Assembly: GCA_001657295.1 (NCBI GenBank)
Contig: LYSW01000001.1
Location: 1 to 64,000 of the forward strand
Length of the DNA: 64,000 nt
Source of the DNA: Oceanicaulis sp. BBD 1991-10
Lineage (GTDB): Bacteria; Pseudomonadota; Alphaproteobacteria; Caulobacterales; Maricaulaceae
Reading direction: 5' to 3'
A model generated the notes under the pieces. That model made no database searches and had not been told where the DNA came from. It was given only the letters and a program-made list of their open reading frames with translations. Positions within the stretch are counted from its first letter, which is position 1; each line of letters starts with the position of its first letter. Both the position numbers and the translations under genes were made by a program. This document shows, in pieces, positions 53,756-63,487 of the stretch.

Positions 53756-55882
53756 TTAGACGATGTTCAACAAGGTGTCGGTCATTTCCCGCGCGGCCTG
53801 AAGCAGGCGCGCCGACGCGTTATAGGCCTGCTGATAGAGCGTCATCCGCGCGAGCTCTTCGTCCAGATTGACGCCTTCCACATCGCTGCGCTTCTGGTCA
53901 GCGGCGGCCTGAACCGACTGCGCGGCGATGTCCGCGCGTTCCGCCCGCGCCGCCCGGGCGCCGACATCGCCGGCGAGCCGCGCGCCGAATTCCTCAATGC
54001 TTGCAAGACCGCCTGCAAGGCCCCCAGCGTGGTCGAAGGTCCGCTTGGACGTCATCGCCGCGACCAGATCCTGACCGCCGCGATTATCGCCTTCGAAAAT
54101 CACCCGCTCGGTCGGCAGGGTCGCAGCGTTCACGTCAAGACGCGCGAAGGCCAGGCGCGAAGAATCCGCACGGATCTCCGGGGCCACTTCAAGATTTTCA
54201 GCCCGGCTCATCCGCGCAGCGTCGCCCAGGCCGAAGAGCTGGGAGAAGGCGACGCCGCTGCCGGTGCGCACGGTGGAATCGCTGGCGATCTCGACAGCAT
54301 ACTGCTCATAGCCCGCCGCCGGCGTGAAATTGAGACGGCCGCTCGCGTCCAGAGCGAAGCTGCCATATTGGCCAATGCCGGTGACCGTGCTGTTGATGGC
54401 GTTGAGCTGATCCACGAAGGTCGCGCCGGTCACCGGGATGGTCACATCCAGCGCACGCCGGCTGTCCGGCGTCATGACCTTGAATGCGATCTCCCCTCCT
54501 GGAGCGAACTGGTGAAAGCTGCCGGCGTTCAGGCCGGTCTCAAAGAAGCTGGGCCGCGCCGCGTCAACCAGATCATTCAAGCCGAAGAAGTGCGCAAACC
54601 CCCGCCCGCCGATGGACGCGGGATTGGCGTCATCCTGCACCACGGCGACCCCGTGCGCGGGGTTGGTGGCGGTGATGGTCAGCCGGCCGTTGACGAAGCT
54701 GGCGGTGGCGTCGCCGGCGAAGGCGGCGGTCAGCTGAGCGGCCAGATCGAAGACCAGATTCGCCGTGGTGCCGTCGACGGTGAAACCGGCCGGACCCGCT
54801 TCGACCTCGACCGCGCGCACGAGCACGCCGTCCGCGGTCGTGATCGCGACGCGGGCGACGCCGGACCCGGTGACGATATCACTGGATTCCAGCCCGGTCT
54901 GTCGGCCCTCGAGCGCATTCGGCGGCGGATAGGACGTGGCGTTGTTATGCGCCGCGTTCAGGCCGTCCGCCGCCCCGGCGGCGAACTCGGCCAGCGCGCC
55001 GGCGATGGCGGGCAACTCGACATCGCGCAGATTGATCAGCCCGCGCATCTCCCCGGACCCGATGGCGGGCGTCATGTCCACCGTGGCGCCGGAAGCGGAG
55101 ACCACGGCGGTGATTTGACCGTAATCCACGCCATAGGCGCCGGTGCCCGCCGGCGTGTATTGCAGCTCCAGGCGCGAATTATCCAGAAGCGCCGTGCCGT
55201 CACCGGTGCGCACGAAGACGCGCCCGTCCGCCTGCACGTCCGCGCGCACGTCCATATAGGTCGCCAGCTCGTTGAGCAGCTCTGATTGACGGTTTGCGGT
55301 GCCGGAGGTGTCGGCCGCGCTCGCGTTCAGCCCCTGAGCCTCCGAATTCAGCAGCTGCATTTCTTCCAGGATCTCATTGACCCGCCGCACGGCGGAGCCA
55401 AGGCGCGCGTCGGCTTCGTCACGCATCGTGCGCACCTCAGCCGACAAGCGCTGAGCTTCGTCGAAGAAGCTTTGAAGATCGCTGGCCGCCGACAGCCGGG
55501 CGACCCGCTCCGCGCTGTCCGCGGCCGCCGATCCCAATGAGGCGAAGGCCTGATTGAGGCGGCCGAACAGCGCGCCGGCGTCGTCTGGGGAACCGAATTG
55601 GGCCTGCAGGCGGTCCAGCGTCGCCGCGATGGCGCCGGCGGCGGAGGCGTCGGACGCCGCCCGCAGCGAAGCGGCCTGCAGATATCGGTCAGCGACCCGC
55701 TGGACACCGAGAATTTCAACGCCCATGCCCTGGCCCGCGGCGTTGCGGGCGGCCTGGTTGATCTCGGTGCGCGCATAACCCGGCGTGTTGACGTTGGCGA
55801 CATTGTTGGACGCCGTGCGCATGCCCAGCTGGGCCGCCTGCAGGCCGGAGAGCGCATTGCCGACAATTCCGTTCAGCGCCAT
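53756..55882 (-). CDS. flgK: Flagellar hook-associated protein FlgK
   Basis: 708 residues. The N-terminal rod-type motif SGLQAAQLGMRTASNNVANVNTPGYARTEI is at the start and the C-terminal helices end with LYQQAYNASARLLQAAREMTDTLLNI, as in FlgK. The middle is long and variable. I choose the ATG at 55882, directly after AAGGGAGGCG, over a start 17 codons upstream. Divergent from fliK, with a 454-bp gap in between. Confidence 0.95.
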   Translation of the reverse strand: MALNGIVGNALSGLQAAQLGMRTASNNVANVNTPGYARTEINQAARNAAGQGMGVEILGVQRVADRYLQAASLRAASDASAAGAIAATLDRLQAQFGSPDDAGALFGRLNQAFASLGSAAADSAERVARLSAASDLQSFFDEAQRLSAEVRTMRDEADARLGSAVRRVNEILEEMQLLNSEAQGLNASAADTSGTANRQSELLNELATYMDVRADVQADGRVFVRTGDGTALLDNSRLELQYTPAGTGAYGVDYGQITAVVSASGATVDMTPAIGSGEMRGLINLRDVELPAIAGALAEFAAGAADGLNAAHNNATSYPPPNALEGRQTGLESSDIVTGSGVARVAITTADGVLVRAVEVEAGPAGFTVDGTTANLVFDLAAQLTAAFAGDATASFVNGRLTITATNPAHGVAVVQDDANPASIGGRGFAHFFGLNDLVDAARPSFFETGLNAGSFHQFAPGGEIAFKVMTPDSRRALDVTIPVTGATFVDQLNAINSTVTGIGQYGSFALDASGRLNFTPAAGYEQYAVEIASDSTVRTGSGVAFSQLFGLGDAARMSRAENLEVAPEIRADSSRLAFARLDVNAATLPTERVIFEGDNRGGQDLVAAMTSKRTFDHAGGLAGGLASIEEFGARLAGDVGARAARAERADIAAQSVQAAADQKRSDVEGVNLDEELARMTLYQQAYNASARLLQAAREMTDTLLNIV

Positions 55883-56336
55883 GTCACGCCTCCCTTGGCG
55901 CATAAGGGGCGCATCCTGCCGGGCGCCCGGCAAAGCCTGCCGTACGGACTCGCCGCCCGAACATTGTGAAGATCACGGCAAGCCGAGACGTAACCAGCTG
56001 TATTCAATGCGCTTTCCATTCCAACTCCAACGGAATGCAGACGCGCGTCTGCGAGAAGTCACAGGTCAACAGCGCAAAGCCCGGGCCAGTTTTCAACGCG
56101 CCTCCCCGGGCGGAAATTTGCGCCGCGTTCGACCGGCAGAGTCTGCCGCTTGCCGGCGATTAACAGGTCTGAACGAAACATTACCTATTGAAAAAATTAG
56201 CTTATTCAGATCAGCGCATTTGGCGCGGCGCTTGCAGACCCATGGCGTGCGGCGCCGGGCGAAAGGCCCTGGCGATCCGACACGCGGCAAAATGCGCGCA
56301 CTCCAGATAATTCGTCCTCCTTGAAGGAATCCGCGC
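55883..56336. other. Divergent flagellar intergenic region
   Basis: 454 bp between flgK and fliK, without a gene. It holds the sigma-54-like site at 56221-56236 for fliK. The stretch from about 56160 to 56210 is AT-rich (for example TTACCTATTG and AAAAAATTAG), which fits an upstream activator or IHF region. I found no equally good promoter for flgK. Confidence 0.6.
56221..56236 (+). promoter_or_regulatory. Sigma-54-type promoter candidate for fliK-flgD-flgE
   Basis: TGGCGCGGCGCTTGCA matches the consensus TGGCACG-N4-TTGCA at all but one base, with the GG and GC elements at the correct 10-bp distance. Transcription would start around 56248, about 90 bp before the fliK ATG. Confidence 0.6.
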
Positions 56337-57953
56337 ATGCCGAGTCCGGCGACGCCCTTTGCCATCCTGACGACGCCCCAGACCGGCGCGGCGCGGGCGC
56401 CCGCGCCTGCTGAGGACGTCGCGACCGGTGACGCGGCCGGCTTCGAGGCGTTGCTGGGCGAGGAAACGGCGCAGCAGGCGGCGCAATCGACGGACGCCGA
56501 ACCGGGCCGGCCGGGAGGCGAGGCTGAGACCGGACCCGCGCGCAAGGCGGGGACGGTCGCTGAATCCCCTGACGCGCCTGCGGACATTGAAGCGGCGCCG
56601 GTTCAGCAGCCGATTGCGCCCCAGGCGCGATCGCTCGGCGCGCCGGCCGCGGACGCCGTCACACCCGCGCCCGCAGACGCCGCCGATCAATCCGAAGCGC
56701 CTCGCGCACCGCAAACAGGCGAAGACGCCGCCGCCCAACAGCGTTTCGCTGCTCAAGCCGCGGACGAGACCGGCGCCCTGCGCGAGGCTGTGCGGTCCGA
56801 TGCAAGCGCCAGCGCGGCTCCAAACGGCGCCGGCGCCCCGGCCGCGGCCGAAGCCGCGGCGTCGGCGGCGGACCCTGCGGACACCCCAAATACAGACATG
56901 GCGCCGGCGGCCAATCCGGTGGCGAAGCCCGGCGGCGCGCCCAAGGCAGAGCCGCAGGCCACGCCGCCGAAGAGCAGTGCGCCGGCGTCCGCGCCAGCAC
57001 AGCCAATATCCGCGCCGGCGTCCGACCCGGTCGAATCGCCGGACATGGCGCCGGCGCAGACCGACAAGGCGGCCAAGCCGGCGCCGGCTGACGGCGAATC
57101 CATCCTCCGCGACGGCCGCGCGGCGTCCGAGCGTGCGCCGGGCGACATGCTGCGCGCCGCGATCAAGCCGGAGGCCGGCAAGGCGACCGGCGGTTCAACC
57201 GCGGACGGTCCGGCGCGCACGGTCGTCGACGGCAAAACGGCGGCCGCTCACACAGCGCCGTCCGGCGCAGCGCCGGCCGCGCCGGCGGCTTCTGCATCAC
57301 CGGCCAATCCGGCCGCCGCCTTCATTCAGGCGCCGATCTTTGATCTCAGCCTGAGCCCGCTCGCCGCCCAGATCCTGGGCGATGCGGGCGCCGGCGAGCT
57401 GACATTGGACCCGGCGTTGACCAAGACTGAGTCCGGTCTGGACCCGGCCGCGCTGCGCCTGGACGCCCGAACAGAGATGCGTTCGGCCTCCACGCTGCAA
57501 TTCGCCCAGGGCCCGCGTTTCACGCCGCATAGCGCCCAGACCCTGGCCGCCCAGATCGCCCAGCGCTTCTCCGACGGCGCGCGCGTATTCGACATTCGCC
57601 TCGACCCGCCGGAGCTCGGCCGCGTCGAGGTGCGCCTGGAGGTGGGCTCGGACAACTCCGTACGCGCTGTCCTGGCCGCTGAGCGCACTGAGACTCTGGC
57701 GGAGTTGCAGCGGTCGGCCCGTGACCTGGAGCGCGCCCTGGCTGAAGCCGGGCTGGAGCTCGGCGAGAACGCTCTGTCCTTTTCCCTGACCGATGACGGC
57801 GCGCCTGGCGAGAGCGAGGCTGACGGGTTCAGCGGCGCGGCGCCGGTCTTTAGCGAAAGCGATGCGTTAGAGGCCGGCGACGCCCTGGCCGCGCCTGTCG
57901 CCTCTTATGGATTTCTTCTAGCCCGGGCCGAACGCCTGGATGTGAGCGTGTGA
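56337..57953 (+). CDS. fliK: Flagellar hook-length control protein FliK
   Basis: 538 residues. The first ~380 residues are low-complexity Ala/Pro-rich with many acidic residues, the flexible ruler part. The C-terminal Flg_hook domain contains FDIRLDPPELGRVEVRLEV near residue 420 and LSFSLTDDG, the type-III switch domain. FliK measures hook length and switches export to late substrates. Good Shine-Dalgarno (AAGGA) before the ATG at 56337. It overlaps flgD by 1 bp. Confidence 0.88.
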   Translation: MPSPATPFAILTTPQTGAARAPAPAEDVATGDAAGFEALLGEETAQQAAQSTDAEPGRPGGEAETGPARKAGTVAESPDAPADIEAAPVQQPIAPQARSLGAPAADAVTPAPADAADQSEAPRAPQTGEDAAAQQRFAAQAADETGALREAVRSDASASAAPNGAGAPAAAEAAASAADPADTPNTDMAPAANPVAKPGGAPKAEPQATPPKSSAPASAPAQPISAPASDPVESPDMAPAQTDKAAKPAPADGESILRDGRAASERAPGDMLRAAIKPEAGKATGGSTADGPARTVVDGKTAAAHTAPSGAAPAAPAASASPANPAAAFIQAPIFDLSLSPLAAQILGDAGAGELTLDPALTKTESGLDPAALRLDARTEMRSASTLQFAQGPRFTPHSAQTLAAQIAQRFSDGARVFDIRLDPPELGRVEVRLEVGSDNSVRAVLAAERTETLAELQRSARDLERALAEAGLELGENALSFSLTDDGAPGESEADGFSGAAPVFSESDALEAGDALAAPVASYGFLLARAERLDVSV

Positions 57954-58630
57954 TGTTTGAGCTTAATCCCATCGGAACCGCGCTGCCGAACGCGACCGGT
58001 CCCACCGACACCGCCGGCGCGGCGGCGGATCTGGCCGATAATTTCGACACCTTCCTGACGCTTCTGACGGAGCAGCTGCAAAATCAGGATCCGCTCAACC
58101 CGATGGATTCGCAAGAATTCGTCGGTCAGCTGGTGCAGTTTTCCAGCGTGGAGCAGCAGATCAGCTCCAACCAGTCTCTGGAAAGCCTCCTGGCGCTGCA
58201 ATCGGCCGACGCGCGCATGTCGGCGACGGAATTCGTCGGCCGCAATGTGACGGTGTCCACGCCGAACCAGGCGCTCGCCAACGGACAGGCGGCTTGGACC
58301 TATTCGCTGCCGCGCGGAGCGGAGACCAGCGAATTGATGATCACGGACGAGCGCGGCGCGGTGGTCGCCACGCTGCCCGGCGAGATCGCCGTCGGCGAGC
58401 ACGCCGTCAGCTGGGATGGCCGCACCAACGCCGGAAACACGGCGCCGGACGGCGTCTACACCCTCAATGTGATCGCCCGCGACACAGATGGCGCGGCGAT
58501 CGATGCGAATGTGCGGATCACCGCCCGCGCCACCGGCGTGGAGATGATCGGCGAAGAGGTCATGGTCGAGATCGGCGCGCTGCGCGTGCCGGCCGGCAAT
58601 GTGATTGCTGTGCGCGAGAGCGTCAGCTGA
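57953..58630 (+). CDS. flgD: Flagellar hook capping protein FlgD
   Basis: 225 residues. The N-terminal signature FLTLLTEQLQNQDPLNPMDS and QEFVGQLVQFSSVEQQISSNQ is strict FlgD; a Tudor/fibronectin-like C-terminal domain contains VSWDGRTNAGNTAPDGVYTLNV. It caps the growing hook. Start ATG at 57953 overlaps the fliK stop (TGATG). Confidence 0.96.
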   Translation: MFELNPIGTALPNATGPTDTAGAAADLADNFDTFLTLLTEQLQNQDPLNPMDSQEFVGQLVQFSSVEQQISSNQSLESLLALQSADARMSATEFVGRNVTVSTPNQALANGQAAWTYSLPRGAETSELMITDERGAVVATLPGEIAVGEHAVSWDGRTNAGNTAPDGVYTLNVIARDTDGAAIDANVRITARATGVEMIGEEVMVEIGALRVPAGNVIAVRESVS

Positions 58631-58742
58631 CGTGAACCGGCGCGGATGGTGAAACCGTCTGCGCTAACCGGAAGCTTCAAGCGTGCAGGAGGCGGCGCTT
58701 GAAGCCTGACAACGGCAAGAAAGAGAAAAACGGGAGACCGGG

Positions 58743-60134
58743 ATGAGCATCAACTCAGCATTGGCCGCAGGGGCGTCCGGCCTGGTGGCCAATTCGTCCG
58801 CTCTGGCGGCGATTTCGGACAATATCGCGAACGTGAACACGGTCGGCTACAAGCGGGTCGAGACGGTGTTCACGCCGAATTACAAGATCCGCGGCGGCGG
58901 CGAAATCCGCTACGCCTCCTCGGGCGTCGCCTCGAATTCGCGCCTCGACGTGAATTCGGCCGGCCTGCTGAATCCGGGCTCGTCGCCGACCGATATGGCG
59001 ATCGACGGCGCCGGCTTCTTCGTGGTGCGGCCGACGCCGAGCAACGCGTCCGGCGCGGACGCGGTGCTGTTCACCCGTTCCGGCAGCTTTGAGACCGATA
59101 ATGAAGGCTTCCTGCGCAATGACGCAGGCCAGTATCTGTTCGCCTGGCCGGTCCAGGCCGACGGGTCGGTCAGCCTCAACCCGTCCAACCTCAACGAACT
59201 TGAGGCGGTGAATCTGTCCAATATCGGCGGTACGGCCCAAGCCACCAGCTCGGTGCGCATCAACGCCAACCTGCAGGCCAGCCAGGCGATCTCGCCAGCC
59301 GCTGCAACCTACGCCGCCGGCGCTTCGGCGACCAATATGGCCTCCGGCGGGGTGACGCCGGACTTCCAGCGCACGATCCAAGTCTACGACACCCAGGGCG
59401 GCGTTCGCTCCATCACCTTGTCGCTCCTTAAGTCCACCACCGCCAATCAGTGGCATGCCGAGCTGCATGTCGTGCCGGCGAGCGACGTAACCACCGGCGC
59501 CGGCCTGATCGATGGTCAGATCGCCACCGGCGTGCTCGCCTTCAACACCGATGGCGAAATCGACGCGGCGGCCTCGACCCTGCCGACGACGTTGAGCTTC
59601 CTGGGCTCCAACAACGTGGCCGCGCTGGGCGCGACCGACGTGCAGTGGGCCGCCGCCACCGGCGTGGGCTCCCAATCGATCACGCTGGATCTTGGCGCGT
59701 CCGGTTCGCCGGGCGGCATGACCCAGTTCGACAGCCCGTCGACCCTGAACTCCACCGTCGCCGACGGCGCGATCTTCGGCGCCTTCGCCGGCGTCGAGGT
59801 GAGCACTGACGGCTTCATCTCCGCACGCTTCACCAACGGCGTCGTGCGTCAGATCTACCAGATCCCGGTCGCCACGGTGTTCAATCCGAACGGCCTCGCC
59901 TCGACCGGCGGCGCCAGCTTCCAGGTCACCGACGATAGCGGCGCCTTCACGCTGAATGCGCCGGGGCTGGGCGCATCGGGGACGATTTCCTCGGCGACGC
60001 TGGAGAACTCCAATGTCGACATCGCCACGGAATTCGCGGATCTGATCATCACCCAGCGGGCCTACTCGGCCTCCTCGCGAATCATCACGACGGCCGACGA
60101 GATGCTCAATGAAGCCATCCAGATGAAGCGATAA
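58743..60134 (+). CDS. flgE: Flagellar hook protein FlgE
   Basis: 463 residues. N-terminal LAAGASGLVANSSALAAISD and NIANVNTVGYKRV, a central FlgE D2-type domain with QVYDTQGGVRSITLSLLK, and the C-terminal helix SNVDIATEFADLIITQRAYSASSRIITTADEMLNEAIQ. It builds the hook. 112 bp after flgD; co-transcription is likely because no second promoter is evident. A terminator follows. Confidence 0.97.
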   Translation: MSINSALAAGASGLVANSSALAAISDNIANVNTVGYKRVETVFTPNYKIRGGGEIRYASSGVASNSRLDVNSAGLLNPGSSPTDMAIDGAGFFVVRPTPSNASGADAVLFTRSGSFETDNEGFLRNDAGQYLFAWPVQADGSVSLNPSNLNELEAVNLSNIGGTAQATSSVRINANLQASQAISPAAATYAAGASATNMASGGVTPDFQRTIQVYDTQGGVRSITLSLLKSTTANQWHAELHVVPASDVTTGAGLIDGQIATGVLAFNTDGEIDAAASTLPTTLSFLGSNNVAALGATDVQWAAATGVGSQSITLDLGASGSPGGMTQFDSPSTLNSTVADGAIFGAFAGVEVSTDGFISARFTNGVVRQIYQIPVATVFNPNGLASTGGASFQVTDDSGAFTLNAPGLGASGTISSATLENSNVDIATEFADLIITQRAYSASSRIITTADEMLNEAIQMKR

Positions 60135-60172
60135 AGCTGACGCCTTTCCCGCCGTCCCACGGCAATCCTTGA

Positions 60173-60206
60173 CCCCGGCGCCTCAGCGCGTCGGGGTTAA
60201 TTTTGT
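60173..60206 (+). terminator. Rho-independent terminator after flgE
   Basis: Stem CCCCGGCGC (60173-60181) with GCGTCGGGG (60188-60196), one G-T pair, a 6-nt loop, then the T-rich TTAATTTTGT. The T-tract also belongs to the CtrA-like box listed next. Confidence 0.75.
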
Positions 60207-60211
60207 CTAAA
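60197..60211 (+). promoter_or_regulatory. Degenerate CtrA-type box upstream of sciP
   Basis: TTAA-N7-TAAA, one base off the CtrA consensus TTAA-N7-TTAA in the second half. In Caulobacter sciP is part of the CtrA programme. The site is 116 bp before the sciP start. Confidence 0.35.
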
Positions 60212-60326
60212 GGGTTGATTTAGCGACAGTTTACTCTGGCCTTTAGAAGTTTTCTAACACCAGTCGCGTATAACTCCCCCATCAAAGGCGCGCACCAAGA
60301 CGCGCCTTGCATAAAGGATGGGTCGG

Positions 60327-60599
60327 ATGGAACGTCGAGCGAAGAAAGAGAATTACGTGATCGGGCCGGACGGAAGCCCGCTCACGATCGCGGATTTGCC
60401 CAGTCCGGACACCCGGCGCTGGGTGATCCGCCGCAAGGCCGAAGTCGTCGCGGCTGTGCGCGGCGGGCTTTTGAGCCTGGATGAGGCCTGTGATCGCTAT
60501 CGCCTGACCGTCGAGGAGTTTCTCTCCTGGCAGCGCGCGATCGATCGCCATGGCCTGGCGGGTCTGCGCACCACGCGCATCCAACAATATCGTCAATAG
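60327..60599 (+). CDS. sciP: CtrA inhibitor protein SciP (DUF1153)
   Basis: 90 residues, all of DUF1153: RRAKKENYVIGPDGSPLTIADLPSPDTRRWVIRRKAEVVAAVRGGLLSLDEACDRYRLTVEEFLSWQ. SciP binds CtrA-dependent promoters and blocks CtrA activity in swarmer cells. I start at the ATG at 60327, since the family begins with Met-Glu-Arg-like residues; three codons upstream are also open. It sits between the flagellar hook operon and the fliF operon, its likely targets. Confidence 0.95.
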   Translation: MERRAKKENYVIGPDGSPLTIADLPSPDTRRWVIRRKAEVVAAVRGGLLSLDEACDRYRLTVEEFLSWQRAIDRHGLAGLRTTRIQQYRQ

Positions 60600-60700
60600 C
60601 TTGCCCGCCCCGCCCTTGGCGGGTCCGGCGTGAAGCAATGATGTTAAGCGGGCATGCGCTCTCCCCGGCGCGTGCCCGCAGTGCGTTCTGATTCAAGCTG

Positions 60701-60715
60701 TTAAGAGCTCGTTTA
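60701..60715 (+). promoter_or_regulatory. CtrA-type box upstream of fliF
   Basis: TTAA-GAGCTCG-TTTA, one base off the consensus TTAA-N7-TTAA. It lies 86 bp before the fliF GTG. In Caulobacter the fliF operon is a CtrA-activated class II operon, so position and sequence agree. Confidence 0.6.
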
Positions 60716-60801
60716 CGCGGGCGGTGGGAAAACTTTGCCTAGTTGGCGGCGCGTGACGGCCGCCAGCCTTGCTGTTTTCCGCCGGGGGTCCTTGCGTCGC
60801 C

Positions 60802-62454
60802 GTGAACGCCTTCATTGAACAACTCGCCCGTTTCGGCTGGGGCCGGCTCGCCGCCATCTTCGGATTGACCGGCGGCGCCGCCGCGGCGCTGGTGTGGTTC
60901 ACCCTCGCCATGAACGGCTCCAATCAGGCGCTGCTCTTCTCCGGTCTGGCGCCCGCGGACGCGGCCTCCGTCACCGAACGCTTGGATCAGGCCGGCATCG
61001 GATATGAACTCGGCGACGGCGGATCGGCGGTCTATGTCTCAGCCAGCGATGTCGACGCCGCGCGCATGCGTGTCGCCTCCGGCGGCGCGCTCGGCTACGG
61101 CTCGGTCGGTTACGAGATTTTCGACCAGACCGACGCGCTGGGCACCACGAGCTTCGTTCAGAACGTCAACGCACGCCGGGCGCTGGAAGGCGAGCTGGCG
61201 CGGTCGATCAACACGCTCGCGAATGTATCCGCGGCGCGCGTTCATCTGGTCCTGCCCGAGCGCCGGCTGTTTTCCCGCGACGCCCAAGAGCCCTCCGCCT
61301 CAGTGGTGATCTCCACCAATGGTCAGGTGGCCTCCTCTCATGTCGCGACCATTCGCAATCTCGTGGCCACGGCGGTGCCGGGATTGTCGCCGACCCGGAT
61401 CACCCTTGCAGATGACACCGGCCGTCTTCTGGCCAGCCCGACCGATGAGGACGCGGTGAGCTCAGCCGCGCTCGAAGACCGCCGCGCGGACGTCGAGGAG
61501 CGTCTGCGCTCGCGCATTCTCAACATCGTCGAGGGCGTGGTCGGACCGGGCGCCGCGCGCGTTGCGGTGACTGCGGAGCTGGACCGGGAAAGCACCACCA
61601 GCACCTCGCTGGTCTATGATCCCAACGCCCAGGTCGAAATCAGCCGCCGCGAAGAGACTCAAAACAGTCAGGAGCCGGTCAATGACGGCGCGGTCTCCGT
61701 CTCTGAGAACCAGCCGGAAGGCGGCGACGCCGACGCGGCCGCGCCCCAGCTGGCGACCAACGCCAGCGAGATCACCGAGCGCAATTTCGAGAATTCCTCC
61801 ACCCAGACCACGACGGTGCGCGAGGCGGGCGACGTCTCACGCTTGTCCGTTTCGGTCGTGGTCGACGAGATCGCCACGCGCGCCGAGGACGGCGGCTTCA
61901 CATTCGAACCGCGAAGCGAAGCGGAGCTGAACCAGATCCGAGACCTGGTGGCGGCGGCGGTCGGCTTTCCCCTCGCGGCCGACGCCCGCAGCGCCGACCA
62001 GATCCTGCAGGTCGCGCAAATGCGCTTCTCGCGCCCCGACCTGTCGCTGGGCACGCCGGCGCCGACCGGCTTCTCGCTGGCGAGCCTTGACTTCATGCGG
62101 ATCGCTGAGATCGCGGTGCTCTTCATCACGGCCGTGCTGATCATCTTCCTGGTCGCGCGTCCCTTGATCAAAGGCGCTGTGAGCGGCGGCGCGCCGGCGC
62201 TGGCCGGACCGGCCGCCACGGCCGGCGTCGCGGCGCTGCCCGCAGCGGCGCAGGCGGCCTTGCTGCCGGAATCCGGCGATGGTCCGGCCATGTTGCCGAG
62301 CGCGGAAGGCGAGGAAGACGATAATATCGACATCGCCCAGATCGACGGCCAGGTGAAGAAGTCCTCCCTGCGCAAGGTCGCCTCCCTGGTCGACCAGCAC
62401 CCCGATGAAACCGTGAGCATCCTGCGCACCTGGATGCATGAGAACGCGTCATGA
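60802..62454 (+). CDS. fliF: Flagellar M-ring protein FliF
   Basis: 550 residues. First membrane helix at about 18-38 ([20 protein letters not shown]), ring-building motif domains with [19 protein letters not shown] and the conserved LNTSFVQ-type [16 protein letters not shown] and [11 protein letters not shown], second helix near 445-465 ([19 protein letters not shown]), and a C-terminal FliG-binding tail ending [10 protein letters not shown]. Start taken as GTG at 60802 ([12 protein letters not shown]), which matches the usual N-terminus; a TTG 11 codons upstream is possible. First gene of the fliF-fliG-fliH operon. Confidence 0.95.
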   Translation: MNAFIEQLARFGWGRLAAIFGLTGGAAAALVWFTLAMNGSNQALLFSGLAPADAASVTERLDQAGIGYELGDGGSAVYVSASDVDAARMRVASGGALGYGSVGYEIFDQTDALGTTSFVQNVNARRALEGELARSINTLANVSAARVHLVLPERRLFSRDAQEPSASVVISTNGQVASSHVATIRNLVATAVPGLSPTRITLADDTGRLLASPTDEDAVSSAALEDRRADVEERLRSRILNIVEGVVGPGAARVAVTAELDRESTTSTSLVYDPNAQVEISRREETQNSQEPVNDGAVSVSENQPEGGDADAAAPQLATNASEITERNFENSSTQTTTVREAGDVSRLSVSVVVDEIATRAEDGGFTFEPRSEAELNQIRDLVAAAVGFPLAADARSADQILQVAQMRFSRPDLSLGTPAPTGFSLASLDFMRIAEIAVLFITAVLIIFLVARPLIKGAVSGGAPALAGPAATAGVAALPAAAQAALLPESGDGPAMLPSAEGEEDDNIDIAQIDGQVKKSSLRKVASLVDQHPDETVSILRTWMHENAS

Positions 62455-63476
62455 GCCGCCGCGGCCGAAAGATCGACGATCCCAGCGAGCTGGCGGGTCC
62501 TGAAAAGGCCGCCGTGCTCCTGCTCGCGCTGGGCGACGAGCAGCGCGGCGTCTGGGAGCAAATGGACGACGAGGAGATCCGAGTCGTTTCTCAGGCCATG
62601 GTCGGCCTGGGCAATGTGACCGCGAATGCGGTGGAAAAGCTCATCATCGAGTTTGTCGGCTCGATGTCCTCTACCGGCTCCATCGTGGGTTCGGTCGAGC
62701 AGGCCCACCGCGTGCTGACTTCTTTCCTGCCCGAGGAAAAGGTCGACCAGATCATGGAGGAGCTGCGCGGTCCCGCAGGCCGGACCATGTGGGACAAGCT
62801 GGCGAATGTGAACGAAGTCGTGCTCGCCAACTATCTCAAGAATGAATATCCGCAGACCGTCTCGGTCGTGCTCTCGAAGGTGCGGCCCGAGCACGCCTCG
62901 CGGGTGCTGGCCGCCCTGCCCGAGGACTTCGCCCTTGAAGTCGTGATGCGCATGCTGCGCATGGAGCCGGTGCAGCGCGAGATCATCGAGAAGATCGAAG
63001 AGACGCTGCGCAATGAATTCATGAGCAATCTGGCGCGCACCTCCAAGCAGGACAGCCATGAACTCATGGCCGACATCTTCAACAATTTCGACCGCCAGAC
63101 CGAGAACCGCTTCCTCGCCAGCCTGGAAGAACGCAATCGCGACAGCGCGGAGAAAATCCGCTCGCTGATGTTCGTCTTTGAAGATCTCGGCAAGCTGGAT
63201 CCGCAAGGCGTCCAGACGCTGCTGCGACAGGTGCCCAAAGACCAGTTGGGCCTGGCGCTGAAAGGCGCCTCGGACACGCTGCGCGACATGTTCTTCTCCA
63301 ACATGTCCGAACGCGCCGCGAAAATACTGCGCGAGGATATGGCGGCCCTTGGGCCGGTGCGTCTGAAGGATGTCGACCAGGCGCAGCAGGCCATGGTGAA
63401 CCTGGCCAAAGACCTCGCCGCCAAGGGCGAAATCCTCATCGCCGACGGCGGCGGTGAAGACGAGCTGATCTATTAG
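62451..63476 (+). CDS. fliG: Flagellar motor switch protein FliG
   Basis: 341 residues. N-terminal FliF-binding part with [13 protein letters not shown], middle EHPQ-type region (here [24 protein letters not shown]), and the C-terminal torque domain with [21 protein letters not shown] and [24 protein letters not shown], which has the charged residues for stator contact. It overlaps fliF by 4 bp (ATGA). Confidence 0.97.
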   Translation: MSRRGRKIDDPSELAGPEKAAVLLLALGDEQRGVWEQMDDEEIRVVSQAMVGLGNVTANAVEKLIIEFVGSMSSTGSIVGSVEQAHRVLTSFLPEEKVDQIMEELRGPAGRTMWDKLANVNEVVLANYLKNEYPQTVSVVLSKVRPEHASRVLAALPEDFALEVVMRMLRMEPVQREIIEKIEETLRNEFMSNLARTSKQDSHELMADIFNNFDRQTENRFLASLEERNRDSAEKIRSLMFVFEDLGKLDPQGVQTLLRQVPKDQLGLALKGASDTLRDMFFSNMSERAAKILREDMAALGPVRLKDVDQAQQAMVNLAKDLAAKGEILIADGGGEDELIY

Positions 63477-63487
63477 GAGGCGGTGAG

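Noticed and set aside
55940-55975. A possible sigma-54 site for flgK on the minus strand (CGGCAG..TTTGCC)
   Set aside because: The distance between the GG and GC elements is 8 bp where 10 is needed.
58631-58742. A separate sigma-54 promoter for flgE
   Set aside because: Candidates have 9- or 11-bp spacing between the conserved pairs; transcription from the fliK promoter is the simpler view.
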